Origin: an uncultured Erysipelotrichaceae bacterium
Lineage (GTDB): Bacteria > Bacillota_I > Bacilli_A > RF39 > UBA660
Reading direction: 5' to 3'
Assembly (NCBI GenBank): GCA_902773675.1
Contig: CACYFN010000008.1
Location: 1 to 57,357 of the forward strand
Length of the DNA stretch: 57,357 nucleotides
How positions within the stretch are numbered: position 1 is the first letter of the stretch; each line of letters starts with the position of its first letter. The notes under the pieces were generated by a model that searched no databases, had not been told where the DNA came from, and saw nothing but the letters and a program-made list of their open reading frames with translations. Position numbers and translations under genes: made by a program. Shown here piece by piece: positions 32,958 through 41,491 of the stretch.

Positions 32958-33894
32958 ATGTTATTTAGGTATTGATATTGGTTCTATTTCTACTAAAGGA
33001 GTTGTTATTGATAATAATTATAATATAATTACTTCTTTATATATATGGACAAATGGTAATCCTATTGGTGCTGTTAGGAATTTAGTTAATGAATTAAAAA
33101 AGAATATACCTAGTAATTATGTTGTTAAAGGAATTGGTACAACTGGTAGTGCTAGAAAACTAATTGGGTTATTACTGGATGCTAATATTGTTAAAAATGA
33201 GATTACTGCTCATGCTATTGGTACTATTAATTATTATCCAGATGTAAGAACTATTTTGGAAATAGGAGGACAGGATTCTAAAATAATTTTAATTAATAGT
33301 GGTATTATTAGTGATTATGCTATGAATACTTTGTGTGCAGCTGGAACTGGCGCTTTTTTATCTAGTCAAGCTAAGAGACTTAATATTGATATTAATGATT
33401 TTAGTAATATGGCACTTATGAGTAATAATCCAGTTAAAATAGCTGCTAGATGTACAGTGTTTGCAGAATCTGATTTAATTCATAAAGCTAATTCTGGTTA
33501 TAAGTTAGAAGATATTGTAGCTGGATTATGTAAGAGTATTGTTCTAAATTACTTAAATAATGTTGGTAAAGGTAAAAAAATAGAAGGACCTATTGTATTT
33601 CAAGGTGGAGTTAGTAAAAATAAAGGGGTTGTTAAATATTTTAAAGAAGTATTAGGTACTGATATTATTGTGGATGATAATAGTCATTTGATGGGTGCGA
33701 TTGGAATAGCTATTTTATCTAGTAAAAATAAAAGTGATAAGATATATAATTTGAATATAAAAGATATTGATTTTGAAACTAAAGCTACTTCATGTATGGG
33801 ATGTTCTAATAATTGTGAAATATTAAAGGTTTTTAAAAATAAAAAATTGGTTGATGCATGGGGAAATAGATGTAATAAAACTATAAAATTATAA
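32950..33894 (+). CDS. BadF/BadG/HgdC-type dehydratase activase (ASKHA ATPase)
   Basis: A 314-residue ASKHA-fold ATPase. YLGIDIGSISTKGVVID (phosphate-1 loop), ILEIGGQDSKII (phosphate-2), ALCAAGTGAFLSSQA with the bridging-cluster cysteine, ARCTVFAESDLIH with the second cysteine, and VFQGGVSKNKGVV (adenosine motif) are all present. Such activators use ATP to pump an electron into a partner with Fe-S clusters, here very likely the preceding gene product. An extra C-terminal SCMGCSNNCE...GNRCNK cysteine set could bind a further cluster. Sequence alone does not say which reaction is driven. Confidence 0.85.
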   Translation: MNECYLGIDIGSISTKGVVIDNNYNIITSLYIWTNGNPIGAVRNLVNELKKNIPSNYVVKGIGTTGSARKLIGLLLDANIVKNEITAHAIGTINYYPDVRTILEIGGQDSKIILINSGIISDYAMNTLCAAGTGAFLSSQAKRLNIDINDFSNMALMSNNPVKIAARCTVFAESDLIHKANSGYKLEDIVAGLCKSIVLNYLNNVGKGKKIEGPIVFQGGVSKNKGVVKYFKEVLGTDIIVDDNSHLMGAIGIAILSSKNKSDKIYNLNIKDIDFETKATSCMGCSNNCEILKVFKNKKLVDAWGNRCNKTIKL

Positions 33895-33895
33895 T

Positions 33896-33924
33896 TTGAC
33901 AAGATATTAATAATATGATATTAT
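33896..33924 (+). promoter_or_regulatory. Sigma-A-type promoter for the small lipoprotein
   Basis: TTGACA (33896-33901), a 17-nt spacer, then TATTAT (33919-33924). GGGGGA and the ATG at 33951 follow. Confidence 0.85.
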
Positions 33925-33950
33925 ATTCTTCGCCTAAAGGGGGAAAGAAT

Positions 33951-34334
33951 ATGAATAATTATAAATTTAATAAAAAAGCTATTAAAAAATATTTAAAAAG
34001 AGGTTTTGCTTTAATAAGTGCTACTTTTGTAGTTGCATCTTTTAGTGGATGTAGTGAAGAATTTATTGAAAAAGGTTTTGAACCTGATGATGCTAGTATT
34101 GTTGCAAGTAAAGTTGAAGAGATTAATCGAATTAGACGTGAAGAAATAATTTCTGAATGTATTAAAGAAGGTAGATCTAGACATTTATCAGATGAAGAAA
34201 TTAATGATTTAATAAATGAAAAATTAGATAAAGAACATTTATTAAAAAAATCTGAAAAAGAAAATTGTGAAAGTAGTTTAAATAGTGAGTCTTCTTATGT
34301 AGAAGAAGAAACTTCTGTTTATTCTTATAATTAA
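33951..34334 (+). CDS. Small lipoprotein
   Basis: A 127-residue protein with a basic N-terminus (KKAIKKYLKRG), a hydrophobic stretch and a lipobox FSGCS (Cys at about residue 34). The mature part is charged and helical (VASKVEEINRIRREEIISECIKEG, SDEEINDLINEKLDKEHLLKK), ending in a Ser/Glu-rich tail. No family recognised. The start at 33951 has an AAAGGGGGA ribosome binding site; it has its own promoter and terminator, so it is a single-gene unit. Confidence 0.6.
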   Translation: MNNYKFNKKAIKKYLKRGFALISATFVVASFSGCSEEFIEKGFEPDDASIVASKVEEINRIRREEIISECIKEGRSRHLSDEEINDLINEKLDKEHLLKKSEKENCESSLNSESSYVEEETSVYSYN

Positions 34335-34360
34335 TTATGATTAATTTCATAATTTTTTTT
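34333..34360 (+). terminator. Terminator after the small lipoprotein
   Basis: AATTATGA (34333-34340) pairs with TCATAATT (34347-34354), followed by six or more T residues. Confidence 0.85.
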
Positions 34361-34367
34361 CTTTGTA

Positions 34368-34396
34368 TTGACAAAAAAATATTTATAGTGTATAAC
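34368..34396 (+). promoter_or_regulatory. Sigma-A-type promoter for topA
   Basis: TTGACA (34368-34373), 17-nt spacer, TATAAC (34391-34396), then AAAGGAGG and the topA ATG at 34425. Confidence 0.85.
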
Positions 34397-34424
34397 TTAA
34401 AAGTAAGCAAAAAGGAGGAAAATT

Positions 34425-36443
34425 ATGACTAAAAATTTAGTAATAGTCGAATCACCTAGTAAAACAAAGCCTATTGAAAAGTATTTGGGTGCTGGATATA
34501 AGGTTTTATCATCAAAAGGTCATGTTAGAGATTTATCTACTAAAGGTAAATATGGTTTTGGTGTTGATATAGATAATAATTTTAAGCCTGATTATATTAC
34601 TATGAAAGGTAAGAAAAGTGTAATTGATGAATTAAAAAAAGAAGCTAAGAGTGCTGATCATGTTTATCTTGCTACTGACCCTGATCGTGAGGGGGAGGCT
34701 ATTAGTTGGCATCTTTATGATTGCTTAAAATTAAAAGATAATGATTATGATAGAGTTGTTTTTAATGAAATTACTAAAAATGCTGTAGTTGAAGCTTTTA
34801 AACATTCAAGAAAAATTGATAAGGATTTAGTTAATAGTCAAGAAACAAGAAGAATTTTAGATAGAATTATTGGTTTTAGATTAAGTAAATTAATTCAAAG
34901 TAAGACTGATGGTAGTAGTGCTGGTAGGGTACAAAGTGTTGCTTTAAAACTTATTGTTGATCGTGAAAGAGAAATTGAAAATTTTAATTCTGAAGAGTAT
35001 TGGACTATTACTGGAGTGTTTGATAAGTTTGAGGCTGATTTATTTAAGTATTTAGATGATGAAATAAAGGTTTCTAATGAAGCTGAAGCTAATAATATAA
35101 TAAGTAAGTTAAGTAATAAGTTTTATGTTGAAAGTATTGATAAAAAGCAAAAGCAAAAATTATCTAAAATGCCTTTTATCACTAGTACTTTACAACAAGA
35201 TGCTTCTAATAAATTGGGTTTTAATGCTAAAAAGACTATGCAAATTGCACAAAAGTTATATGAAGGGATTGAACTTGAAAATGAGACTGTTGGTCTTATT
35301 AGCTATATGCGTACTGATTCTACTAGATTATCTCAAGATTTTGTAAATAGTGTATATCATTTTATTGAAGATAATTATGGTAAAGAATATGTAGGATTTG
35401 TAAAAAATAGTAAGAAGAAAGATAATGTTCAAGATGCTCATGAAGCTATTAGACCTACTAGTATTGATAGAACTCCTGATAAAGTCAAGTTTTATTTATC
35501 CAATGATGAGTTTAAGTTATATAGAATGATATATTATCGTGCTTTAGCTAGTTTAATGGCTCCAGCTATTACAGATAATACTACTTTAATACTTGATAAT
35601 AATAATTATAAATTTAAAGCAACTGGACAAGTTATTACTTTTGATGGATATTTAAAAGTATATAAAGATTATGAAGATACTAAGGATAAGGAATTACCTG
35701 ATATAAGTAGTAATAGTATTGAATCTAAAGATATAGTTAAAGAACAGCATTTTACACAACCTCCTTCAAGATATACTGAAGCTAAGTTAATTAAAGAGAT
35801 GGAAGATCTTGGTATAGGGAGACCTAGTACATATGCTACTACTATGGATATTATTAAGAAAAGAGGATATGCTAATATAGTTGATAAAAAATTTGTTCCA
35901 ACAGATATTGGTATTGAAATTACTGATAAGTTACAAGAATTTTTTAGTCATTTAATTAATGTTGAATATACTGCTAACATGGAAACAGATTTGGATAAAA
36001 TTGCTGAGGGGCAAGTTGATTATGTGAAAACTTTAAGGGATTTTTATGATGAGTTTGAACCAAGTGTTAAGAAGGCTTTTGATGCTATGCCTAAAAAGGA
36101 AGCTCAGGAGACTGGGGAAAATTGTCCTAATTGTGGAAGCCCACTTGTAATTAGGAAAGGTAGATATGGTTCGTTTACGGCATGTTCAAATTATCCTTCT
36201 TGTAAATATATAAAAAGTGATCCAAAAGAAGAAGTTATAGTATGTAAATGTCCTAATTGTGATGGAAATATTATTGAAAAGAAAAGTAAGCGTGGTAAAG
36301 TATTTTATGGATGTAATAATTTTCCTAAGTGTAAAACTGCTTATTGGGATAAACCTATAGGTGATGTGTGTCCAAATTGTAAGAATATGTTAGTTATACA
36401 TAATAATGATATTAAATGTAGTAGTTGTGATTATACTAAGTAG
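34425..36443 (+). CDS. topA: DNA topoisomerase I (type IA)
   Basis: A 672-residue enzyme. The Toprim domain opens NLVIVESPSKTKPIEKYLG and holds TDPDREGEAISWHL (metal-binding Asp triad). The active-site segment is GLISYMRTDSTRLS with catalytic Tyr at residue 294. TEAKLIKEMEDLGIGRPSTYA lies in the central domain. Three C-terminal zinc ribbons follow (CPNCGSPLV..CSNYPSCK, CPNCDGNII..CNNFPKC, CPNCKNML..CSSCD). It relaxes negative supercoils through a single-strand break. It has its own promoter; yceD and rpmF follow. Confidence 0.97.
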   Translation: MTKNLVIVESPSKTKPIEKYLGAGYKVLSSKGHVRDLSTKGKYGFGVDIDNNFKPDYITMKGKKSVIDELKKEAKSADHVYLATDPDREGEAISWHLYDCLKLKDNDYDRVVFNEITKNAVVEAFKHSRKIDKDLVNSQETRRILDRIIGFRLSKLIQSKTDGSSAGRVQSVALKLIVDREREIENFNSEEYWTITGVFDKFEADLFKYLDDEIKVSNEAEANNIISKLSNKFYVESIDKKQKQKLSKMPFITSTLQQDASNKLGFNAKKTMQIAQKLYEGIELENETVGLISYMRTDSTRLSQDFVNSVYHFIEDNYGKEYVGFVKNSKKKDNVQDAHEAIRPTSIDRTPDKVKFYLSNDEFKLYRMIYYRALASLMAPAITDNTTLILDNNNYKFKATGQVITFDGYLKVYKDYEDTKDKELPDISSNSIESKDIVKEQHFTQPPSRYTEAKLIKEMEDLGIGRPSTYATTMDIIKKRGYANIVDKKFVPTDIGIEITDKLQEFFSHLINVEYTANMETDLDKIAEGQVDYVKTLRDFYDEFEPSVKKAFDAMPKKEAQETGENCPNCGSPLVIRKGRYGSFTACSNYPSCKYIKSDPKEEVIVCKCPNCDGNIIEKKSKRGKVFYGCNNFPKCKTAYWDKPIGDVCPNCKNMLVIHNNDIKCSSCDYTK

Positions 36444-36487
36444 TTGAAATTTTATAAATTTTTATATATAATTTTAATGGTGATATA

Positions 36488-36955
36488 ATGAAATTTGATA
36501 TTTGTAGATTAAATAGTAATATTGATAAATTTGTACCAGTTGATATTCATTATGAATTTAGTAAAGATGAAATGTCTGGTACTGATTTAATTAGTTGTAG
36601 TTGTGATATTAATGGAGAAATATATAAGAGTTTAACTGATGAATTAGCTGTTAATTTAGATATTAATGGTATAATGGTTTTACCTTGTGCAGTAACTTTA
36701 AAATCAGTTGAAATTCCATTTAGTATTCATATTGATGATGAAATTAGGGAAATTATAGAAAATTTTTCAGAAAATTATAAAAATAGTATTGATATTTTTC
36801 CAATTATATGGGAAAATATATTAATGGAAATTCCAATGCGAGTTGTTAGTGATGAAGCCAAAGATTATAAAATTGAAGGTGATGGATGGAAACTCGTAAC
36901 TGAGGAAGAACATAGTTCACCTTTTGATGAACTAAAAGATTTATTCGATGAATAG
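36488..36955 (+). CDS. YceD/DUF177 family protein
   Basis: A 155-residue protein of the YceD (DUF177) type: CDINGEIYKSLTDELAVNLDINGIMVLPCAVTLKSVEIPFS carries the central strand pattern with the CxxC-like remnant, and it ends with LVTEEEHSSPFDELKDLF. YceD-family proteins are linked to 23S rRNA accumulation and nearly always precede rpmF, as here (13 nt between them). This context is the strongest support. Confidence 0.85.
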   Translation: MKFDICRLNSNIDKFVPVDIHYEFSKDEMSGTDLISCSCDINGEIYKSLTDELAVNLDINGIMVLPCAVTLKSVEIPFSIHIDDEIREIIENFSENYKNSIDIFPIIWENILMEIPMRVVSDEAKDYKIEGDGWKLVTEEEHSSPFDELKDLFDE

Positions 36956-36968
36956 TGAGGTGATATAA

Positions 36969-37154
36969 ATGGCAGTACCATTTAGAAAAGTTAGTAATAC
37001 TAGAGGTAGAAAAAGAAGAACACATTATAAGATAAGTGCTAATGCAACTGTTAAATGTCCAAAATGTGGAGAACCAGTAAGACCACATAGAGTATGTGAA
37101 AATTGTGGAACTTATAAAGGTAAAGAAATAATTGAAAAAGAAGAAGAAAAATAA
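36969..37154 (+). CDS. rpmF: 50S ribosomal protein bL32
   Basis: A 61-residue protein beginning [20 protein letters not shown] and holding a zinc ribbon [18 protein letters not shown]. This is the zinc-containing form of bL32. Position after yceD is the conserved arrangement. The gap that follows (37155-37205) is nearly all T on the + strand and probably terminates transcription. Confidence 0.97.
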   Translation: MAVPFRKVSNTRGRKRRTHYKISANATVKCPKCGEPVRPHRVCENCGTYKGKEIIEKEEEK

Positions 37155-37220
37155 AATTTTTTTTCTTTTTTTTATTGTTTTTTTTTTTTCTTTTTGTTAT
37201 ATTTATAATAGGTGATTGTA

Positions 37221-39539
37221 GTGAGAAAGATAATATTATTTATTTTTTTAATATTTATATTTATTGTTCGTGTAAATGCTTATGATAATTATAAAGCTGG
37301 GGATATTCTTGAATATAATGGTAAGGAATATTATGTTTTATATGATAGTGATGGTAAAGATAATTATCTTACTTTAATGTATAAGGATTATTTGACGCAG
37401 GAAGAAATTAATAAATTTGGTGGGAATACTATTAAGAGTTCTACTTATTTAACTCAATTTTTTGATTCATCAAGTCATTATGTTACAAGTGACAGATTTA
37501 ATCAAACACTTATGAAGGAAATACTTGATAAATGGAGTAAGGATTTTTCTGATGATTTAGTTGAAGTTAATGGATATAAAGTTCGTCTTTTAAATAATGA
37601 TGATGCTACTAATTTAGATTATATTAGAAGATGTCAAGCTATAAATACTTTTTTTACGTATTATGCTAAATCTACTTTAAATGTTTCTAGTCTTGATATA
37701 ACACTTGATCCAAATGATCATACTAAAGAAATTGCAACTGCTATTATTAATGGACATACATATACTAATCCTTTTAATCCTGGCTCTGATGGTAATTTTC
37801 AATTATATTGTGAAGCATGTTCTGGTACTGATACTTTATCACATGTAAATGTACTAGATTATTTTAATGTAACTATTGGATATTATTGCGATGACATGGC
37901 TCCTTTAGGCAGAAGCTTATCTAATCCTAATCATTATGAGTGGTTAGATGGTGTTTATTGGACTATGATTCATATGTCTATAGATGGTGGTCCTGATAAT
38001 GTATTTTTTTCTTCTGGTGATGAATTTGAAGAAACTAATAAAGATGCAAAATATGGATTTAGACCTGTTATTAATTTAAAAAAATCTGTTTTAGGAAGTA
38101 AAACTGATTATAATATTGGGGATACAGTCGAGTATAGAAATTATAAATTTCATGTTATAAAAAATACTGATAATAGTGAGGATTATGTTGTTTTATTTAG
38201 AGATAATTTGTTTACTCAATTAGAAGTTTATAGTATATTATATGGAAATGGTTATGGTTATACTTCTTATTATTCAAATCCTCAGCATTGTAGTCCAGAA
38301 GGAGATTATGTTTTTTGTAAAGCATCATATAATACTTCTTTTGTCAGAAATATTTTGAATAATTGGGCTGTAGATAATTTTAATGATTTTGATTTAATTA
38401 AAGATATAAATGGTGAATTTGTTAGACTTTTGTCTTTTGATGAATTAAAAGATAATTTTGCTTATGAACCTGGAGAGGCGGGGTATGATGTTATTTTAAC
38501 TCCTACGGAAGATACTCCAGAGTGGTTTATTCCAAATACTCCTTTTTGGGTTAAATCTTTATATGAGTCTGAAACAGGTTATCATTCTGGTGGTTTCGTT
38601 TTGTATCCACAAATTGCTAAACCTGATGAGATATATCATTATCAGGCTGTTAGGCCAATATTAACTGTTAGTAAATGTGCATTTAATGATAGTGGATGTA
38701 ATAAACGTTATTGTAAAGAAGGATTAACACCTGTGTATGAAGAAATAACTCGTTCTATTAAAAATTATTATACTGGTGAGACAATTATTATAAATAACGA
38801 AAAATATATGGTTGTGGAAGATTCTGAAATTGAAGATAAAAATGTATATATTGTAAAATTACTTCCTTTATCTTTAGAAGAGGTAAATAAGTATGTTGAT
38901 GGTAGTTTTAATAGTGAAAATGGTTCAATACCATATAATTTGAAGTGTTTTAATAAATACAATGAGACTGGTGAATATGATGCTAATCTTTGTAATGATT
39001 CATATGATGATTCTTATTATAAAAAAGTAGTTAATAATTGGGCATTAGATAAATTTAAAAACTATTTTTATGATTCTAGATTACTTACTCTTGATGAAGT
39101 TCATTCTATTTTTTCATATTCTTCTATGCCTTATTTTGATTATGTAAATAATGTCAGTTTTATAAAATATGAATATACTGTTGAAACTCCTTTAGAAATA
39201 AAGGATAATAGTTATATTACTCCTGCTTTTGATATTATTAACAATGAGACTTATTTTTCATATTATGGTTCTGATGAATTAGGAAATTTATATTCCTCTT
39301 ATTATGTAAGACCTGTTATAAGTATAGATAAATGTGCAATTGAAGGTTCTTGTAAGATTGAACAACTTATAGTTGGTTGTTTAACTCCTGATGGGGAAAT
39401 AGTTCCTCCTGAAGTTTTAGATGTTCCTGTGGAAAATACTCTTAGTAATTTATCTTTGATTATGCTTTTAATAGGAATATTTGGTGTAGTTAGTGGATTC
39501 TTAATTATTATGTTTTATAAAAATAAGAGCTTAAAATAG
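37221..39539 (+). CDS. Large surface protein with three repeated beta domains and C-terminal membrane helix
   Basis: A protein of about 772 residues. Signal peptide RKIILFIFLIFIFIVRVNA, then three domain copies that each open with an SH3-like strand pair (YKAGDILEYNGKEYYVLYD; YNIGDTVEYRNYKFHVIKN; YYTGETIIINNEKYMVVED) and close with a 'RPVI' strand (YGFRPVINLKKSV; AVRPILTVSKCAF; YYVRPVISIDKCAI). Paired cysteines suggest disulfides. The tail is one membrane helix (LSLIMLLIGIFGVVSGFLIIMF) and KNKSLK. GTG 37221 is chosen because AGGTG lies 6 nt upstream. The closing strand recurs in the large fused protein at 54973 (VYPTVYLKPDV). Function unknown. Confidence 0.6.
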   Translation: MRKIILFIFLIFIFIVRVNAYDNYKAGDILEYNGKEYYVLYDSDGKDNYLTLMYKDYLTQEEINKFGGNTIKSSTYLTQFFDSSSHYVTSDRFNQTLMKEILDKWSKDFSDDLVEVNGYKVRLLNNDDATNLDYIRRCQAINTFFTYYAKSTLNVSSLDITLDPNDHTKEIATAIINGHTYTNPFNPGSDGNFQLYCEACSGTDTLSHVNVLDYFNVTIGYYCDDMAPLGRSLSNPNHYEWLDGVYWTMIHMSIDGGPDNVFFSSGDEFEETNKDAKYGFRPVINLKKSVLGSKTDYNIGDTVEYRNYKFHVIKNTDNSEDYVVLFRDNLFTQLEVYSILYGNGYGYTSYYSNPQHCSPEGDYVFCKASYNTSFVRNILNNWAVDNFNDFDLIKDINGEFVRLLSFDELKDNFAYEPGEAGYDVILTPTEDTPEWFIPNTPFWVKSLYESETGYHSGGFVLYPQIAKPDEIYHYQAVRPILTVSKCAFNDSGCNKRYCKEGLTPVYEEITRSIKNYYTGETIIINNEKYMVVEDSEIEDKNVYIVKLLPLSLEEVNKYVDGSFNSENGSIPYNLKCFNKYNETGEYDANLCNDSYDDSYYKKVVNNWALDKFKNYFYDSRLLTLDEVHSIFSYSSMPYFDYVNNVSFIKYEYTVETPLEIKDNSYITPAFDIINNETYFSYYGSDELGNLYSSYYVRPVISIDKCAIEGSCKIEQLIVGCLTPDGEIVPPEVLDVPVENTLSNLSLIMLLIGIFGVVSGFLIIMFYKNKSLK

Positions 39540-39548
39540 CTCTTTTTA
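39525..39548 (+). terminator. Terminator overlapping the surface-protein stop
   Basis: AAGAGCT (39525-39531) pairs with AGCTCTT (39538-39544), then a T run. Confidence 0.75.
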
Positions 39549-39594
39549 ATTGATTTTTTTTTATTTTTTTGATAATATTATTATAGGTGAGGGT

Positions 39595-40033
39595 GTGTTT
39601 AAAAATAGATTAAATATGTTTTTATTGTTATTTGCAATTATTATTTTATGCTTTAATTGAAAAAAAAGATAGTTATGATATTTTTGATTATAAGGGTAAT
39701 TTATTAAAGTCTTTTAAGAAAAATAATAGTTCGGTTAAACCTACAGCTAGTAGTGTTAGTAATTATATATCTATTTATTATGATAATAAAAGTTATATAT
39801 TTGATTTAAGTAATGATAAAGAATTAATAGTATTAAATGATAATTATTATGTTAGTGAAGTAAATAATAATATTTTATTATTGAAAAATAAAAGTTCTGA
39901 TGAAATTTTAGTTATTAATGGTATGAGAAAGATACTTGAATTAGATAATTGTTATCAAGCATCATTTGTTGGTAATAAATTAAAATGTTTTTCAGGTGAT
40001 GATGCTTATAAATATTATGATTTAAAGTGTTAA
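39595..40033 (+). pseudogene. Frameshifted small secreted protein
   Basis: GTG at 39595 (or ATG at 39616) opens a signal-peptide-like sequence, RLNMFLLLFAIIILCFN, that hits TGA at about 39658. The next frame, open from 39632, continues as EKKDSYDIFDYKGNLLKSFKKNNSSV... DDAYKYYDLKC to 40033. The two parts fit as the signal peptide and mature part of a secreted protein of about 145 residues with one base lost or gained near 39632-39655. The mature part has WD-like short repeats (YIFDLSNDKELIVL). AGGTGAGG precedes the GTG. Confidence 0.5.
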
Positions 40034-40055
40034 TTTATTAGAAAGAAGGATTTTT

Positions 40056-41459
40056 ATGAAAAAAAATTTAAGTTTAAGAATTATATGTATAGGGTTATTG
40101 ATTTTGATTGTTGCTGGTTTATTTTTACCTTTTGTTAATTATGATTATACTAGTTCATCTCTTTTTGATATGTCTGAATCATTATTTTATGTTCCTTATA
40201 TAATTATTGGTTTAGTTGTATTATCTATTTTAGTTTTATTGTTAAATAAAAAAGTTGAATTTAGCTTATTATTTTTAGGTTTTATTTTAGCATTTGTTTA
40301 TTTATATACAATGACTTATAAAGATTTTTTTGAATATTTAAGTTATGGTTATTATTTCTTTTCAATTGGTTCATTAGTTTCATTTATTGTATTATTTATT
40401 TTAGTTGTGAAAAATAGTTCTAATACTTCTTTAACTGTTGTTCAGGAAGTTGCTAAAGTGGAAAATGTTCAGGAAAAACAAGAAGAAGTAATTAATTCTG
40501 AACCAAGTCAATTAGCTCAATCTTTAATGGATAAACCTGTTATGAATAATATAGAAAATAATACTAATATAATGAATGAAGCTAATAGTTCTAATAATTC
40601 AGATTATCTTGGACAATCTAATGTTAATTCCACAGTGACTAATGATGTAAATCAAATACAGAGTGCTGAAGATATTACTTTATCACCTAATAATCCTTTA
40701 TCATCTTTTTTACCAAGTGATTTTGATCCAAATAAAGTTATAAATGATCAGTCAAATCAGGAAAGTGTTCAAGAAGAAGAAAAAGTTGAATCTAAAGAAG
40801 AAGAAAAACAAGAAGAAAAGGGAGTTGAACAAGTACAATCTATTTTATCAGTTATGTCTCAACCTATGGTTAGTGGAAATTTGAATATTGATGCTTCAAC
40901 TCCTGTGCAACAATCAGAAGTACCAGATATAAAACAACCAGTAGTACCAGAAGTACCAGATATAAAACAACCAGTAGTACCAGAAGTACCACAAGTAGAG
41001 CAATCAGTAGTACCAGAAGTACCACAAGTAGAGCAATCAGTAGTACCAGAAGTACCACAAGTACCACAAGTAGAGCAATCAGTAATACCAGAAGTACCAC
41101 AAGTAGAGCAATCAGTAGTACCAGAAGTACCACAAGTAGAACAATCAGTAGTACCAGAAGTACCACAAGTAGAGCAATCAGTAGTACCAGAAGTACCACA
41201 AGTAGAACAATCAGTAGTACCAGAAGTATCACAAACACAAGAAGCAGTAGTACCAGAGGTACCACAAACACCAGAAGCAGTTGTACCAGAGGTGCCACAA
41301 ACACAAGAAGCAGTAGTTCAACCAGATTTACCTATTCTGTCTGATGTTCAGCAGTCTGAATCACCTGAATCTAGTATATCTAATATGTCAATTAGTTCTG
41401 TTTCAAATGTATCAGATAATTCTGTACCAGTTGAAGGTAATAATATTAAATTTGAATAA
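40056..41459 (+). CDS. Membrane protein with Pro/Val/Gln-rich tandem-repeat tail
   Basis: A 467-residue protein. Residues 1-125 contain four hydrophobic helices. Residues 126-280 are Asn/Ser/Glu-rich and low complexity. Residues about 288-425 are tandem 11-residue units of the type VPEVPQVEQSV, and the last 40 residues are Ser-rich. No C-terminal anchor or sorting signal is seen. The repeat region could be a flexible spacer or surface stalk. AGAAAGAAGG precedes the ATG. A bidirectional terminator follows. Confidence 0.55.
   Translation: MKKNLSLRIICIGLLILIVAGLFLPFVNYDYTSSSLFDMSESLFYVPYIIIGLVVLSILVLLLNKKVEFSLLFLGFILAFVYLYTMTYKDFFEYLSYGYYFFSIGSLVSFIVLFILVVKNSSNTSLTVVQEVAKVENVQEKQEEVINSEPSQLAQSLMDKPVMNNIENNTNIMNEANSSNNSDYLGQSNVNSTVTNDVNQIQSAEDITLSPNNPLSSFLPSDFDPNKVINDQSNQESVQEEEKVESKEEEKQEEKGVEQVQSILSVMSQPMVSGNLNIDASTPVQQSEVPDIKQPVVPEVPDIKQPVVPEVPQVEQSVVPEVPQVEQSVVPEVPQVPQVEQSVIPEVPQVEQSVVPEVPQVEQSVVPEVPQVEQSVVPEVPQVEQSVVPEVSQTQEAVVPEVPQTPEAVVPEVPQTQEAVVQPDLPILSDVQQSESPESSISNMSISSVSNVSDNSVPVEGNNIKFE
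40918..41320 (+). repeat. 33-bp coding tandem repeat
   Basis: About a dozen units of 33 bp encode EVPQVEQSVVP with variants: two EVPDIKQPVVP at the start, one extra 9-bp insertion (VPQ) near 41058, and QTQEA/QTPEA forms at the end. Near-identical units suggest copy number can change by slippage or recombination. Confidence 0.9.
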
Positions 41460-41463
41460 AAAT

Positions 41464-41491
41464 AAAGCTATAAGTTTACTTATAGCTTTTT
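41464..41491. terminator. Bidirectional terminator between the repeat protein and rnjA
   Basis: AAAGCTATAAG and CTTATAGCTTT pair across TTTA, flanked by A and T runs, so it can serve both converging genes. Confidence 0.85.

Noticed and set aside
37155-37211. Functional small gene in the T-rich gap after rpmF
   Set aside because: The gap is nearly pure T with no start codon and RBS pair; it is best read as a termination zone.
40870-41304. Minus-strand ORF of 144 codons rich in Leu and Val
   Set aside because: It is the reverse complement of the Pro/Val/Gln repeat. A 33-bp repeat without stops in one frame stays open in others, and there is no RBS.
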